DNA from: Rhodovibrio sodomensis
Lineage (GTDB): Bacteria > Pseudomonadota > Alphaproteobacteria > Kiloniellales > Rhodovibrionaceae
Direction: 5' to 3'
DNA length: 64,000 nt
Assembly: GCF_016583645.1 (NCBI RefSeq)
Contig: NZ_NRRL01000009.1
Span: 1 to 64,000, forward strand
The notes under the pieces were generated by a model, which did no database searches, had not been told where the DNA came from, and was given only the letters and a program-made list of their open reading frames with translations. This document shows, one piece after another, positions 63,114 through 64,000 of the stretch (position 1 is its first letter; every line of letters begins with the position of its first letter). The position numbers were made by a program, and so were the translations under genes.

Positions 63114-63968
63114 ATGGCCTGGACCGACGAGCAGATCGAAGTCCTGAAGCAGCGGTGGCAAGAGGGCGCGTCGGCCTCGCAGATCGGCAGCGAGCTTGGC
63201 ATCAGCAAGAACTCGGTCATCGGCAAGGCGCATCGCCTGAAGTTACCGGGTCGCGCGTCGCCGATCATCCACCGCGCGGAAGGTGAGACGAAGAGGCCAC
63301 GGTGCTCTGCGCGCGCCGGCAAGACGAACACAGGCGCGTCGCCGGCCACCGCGGCCAAGAAGTCGGCCGTCGCGGCGAGTAAGTCGGCGTCCACGGGCTC
63401 CCATTCATCACAACAGGGCGCGCAGAAGCCCGCCGCCGCATCGCCATCCCAAACCTCCGCACCGGGGGCGAGCGACGCGGCGTCACCAGCCGCGACGTCA
63501 CCCCAGTCACCAACGCACTCCTCATCTACCAACCAGTCCGCCCGTTACGGATCCTCAACCGCACAACCCCAATCTTCGGGCCGTGCTCAGCCGTCCGGTA
63601 GCCCGAGCGCGCGGCACGGTGTCCGTGCCTCCGCGTCATCGGGCAACCGGACTCATGCTGCCAACAGCTCGACACCAGGAACCCCGAGCACGGGTGATCG
63701 CCGCGACACACGTTCGAACGCTACCCAGCCCGTTGAGCGTACAACGGCTGGCGACGGGCGCAATTCCGGTACGCGGCGCGCGACCGAGATCGAGCGCCGG
63801 ACCCGCTCGGACGGCGCTACCCGCGCGTGCGCCTGGCCGATCGGCGATCCCGGAGACTCCGACTTCCACTTCTGCGGCGAGCCGGCCGAAGAGGGGCGTC
63901 CCTACTGCAGCGAGCACGCGCGGCGCGCTTACATCAAGCGGCCTTCAGACAGCAAAGACGCCGCGTAG
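63114..63968 (+). CDS. gcrA: GcrA-type cell-cycle regulator with long disordered linker
   Basis: 284 residues. The N-terminal HTH (MAWTDEQIEVLKQRWQEGAS, SELGISKNSVIGKAHRLKLP) and C-terminal sigma-70-binding block (CAWPIGDPGDSDFHFCGEPA, YCSEHARRAY) are the two GcrA domains. They are joined by about 150 residues of Ser/Ala/Pro/Gln-rich sequence, much longer than in Caulobacter GcrA (173 residues in total). GcrA recruits sigma-70 to promoters marked by CcrM methylation. AAGGGG lies just upstream. A second, lineage-specific copy is possible. Confidence 0.9.
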   Translation: MAWTDEQIEVLKQRWQEGASASQIGSELGISKNSVIGKAHRLKLPGRASPIIHRAEGETKRPRCSARAGKTNTGASPATAAKKSAVAASKSASTGSHSSQQGAQKPAAASPSQTSAPGASDAASPAATSPQSPTHSSSTNQSARYGSSTAQPQSSGRAQPSGSPSARHGVRASASSGNRTHAANSSTPGTPSTGDRRDTRSNATQPVERTTAGDGRNSGTRRATEIERRTRSDGATRACAWPIGDPGDSDFHFCGEPAEEGRPYCSEHARRAYIKRPSDSKDAA

Positions 63969-64000
63969 ACGGCGCGCGTCCGGGTCGACAAGGCTGCCGG

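Overview
The window is about two-thirds G+C with strong G/C third-position bias. It carries a GcrA-type cell-cycle regulator (63114-63968), a hallmark of alphaproteobacteria, a short MarR-family regulator (44015-44479) and a flagellar fliP (60007-60825). I read it as an accessory region of an alphaproteobacterial chromosome or large replicon. The genus cannot be fixed from the sequence alone. I saw no rRNA or tRNA gene.

Layout. 1-6 kb: a probably frameshifted small gene, a Sel1-repeat exported protein, an HEWGH metallopeptidase, a broken IS5-type transposase and a DUF805 membrane protein. 6-24 kb: a glycosyltransferase/methyltransferase pair, a HEPN-like/CBS protein, a zinc-ribbon gene coupled to a protein with four tandem HTH repeats, a multicopper oxidase, a GNAT, a DUF218-like protein, a T5orf172 protein, a MerR-like regulator with a paired operator, a UDG-like protein, and many small hypotheticals. 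24-59.5 kb is a defence island. It holds a complete type I-F CRISPR-Cas locus whose two arrays are transcribed outward from a central cas operon, with array 1 split by an IS3 element. Next come a three-gene operon led by a GHKL/HSP90-like ATPase (36714-40703), a restriction-modification pair whose methyltransferase is cut by an IS1595-type element while the HNH nuclease gene stays open, an AddAB-like helicase/nuclease pair, a broken SUKH gene, a zinc-ribbon/XRE regulator and a giant DUF4011-helicase-Vsr-like protein. 59.6-64 kb: fliP, small hypotheticals and GcrA.

How the parts work together. The CRISPR operon has adaptation and interference genes (cas1, cas2-3) followed, after an 83-bp spacer with two hairpins, by the effector genes cas8f-cas5f-cas7f-cas6f. 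The two arrays have different repeats that keep the Cas6f hairpin by a compensatory base-pair change, so one Cas6f probably processes both. The GHKL operon has three overlapping or nearly abutting genes, two of which I do not recognise. It is the best candidate here for an undescribed system. The R-M locus is paradoxical, because the nuclease gene looks intact while its methyltransferase is interrupted.
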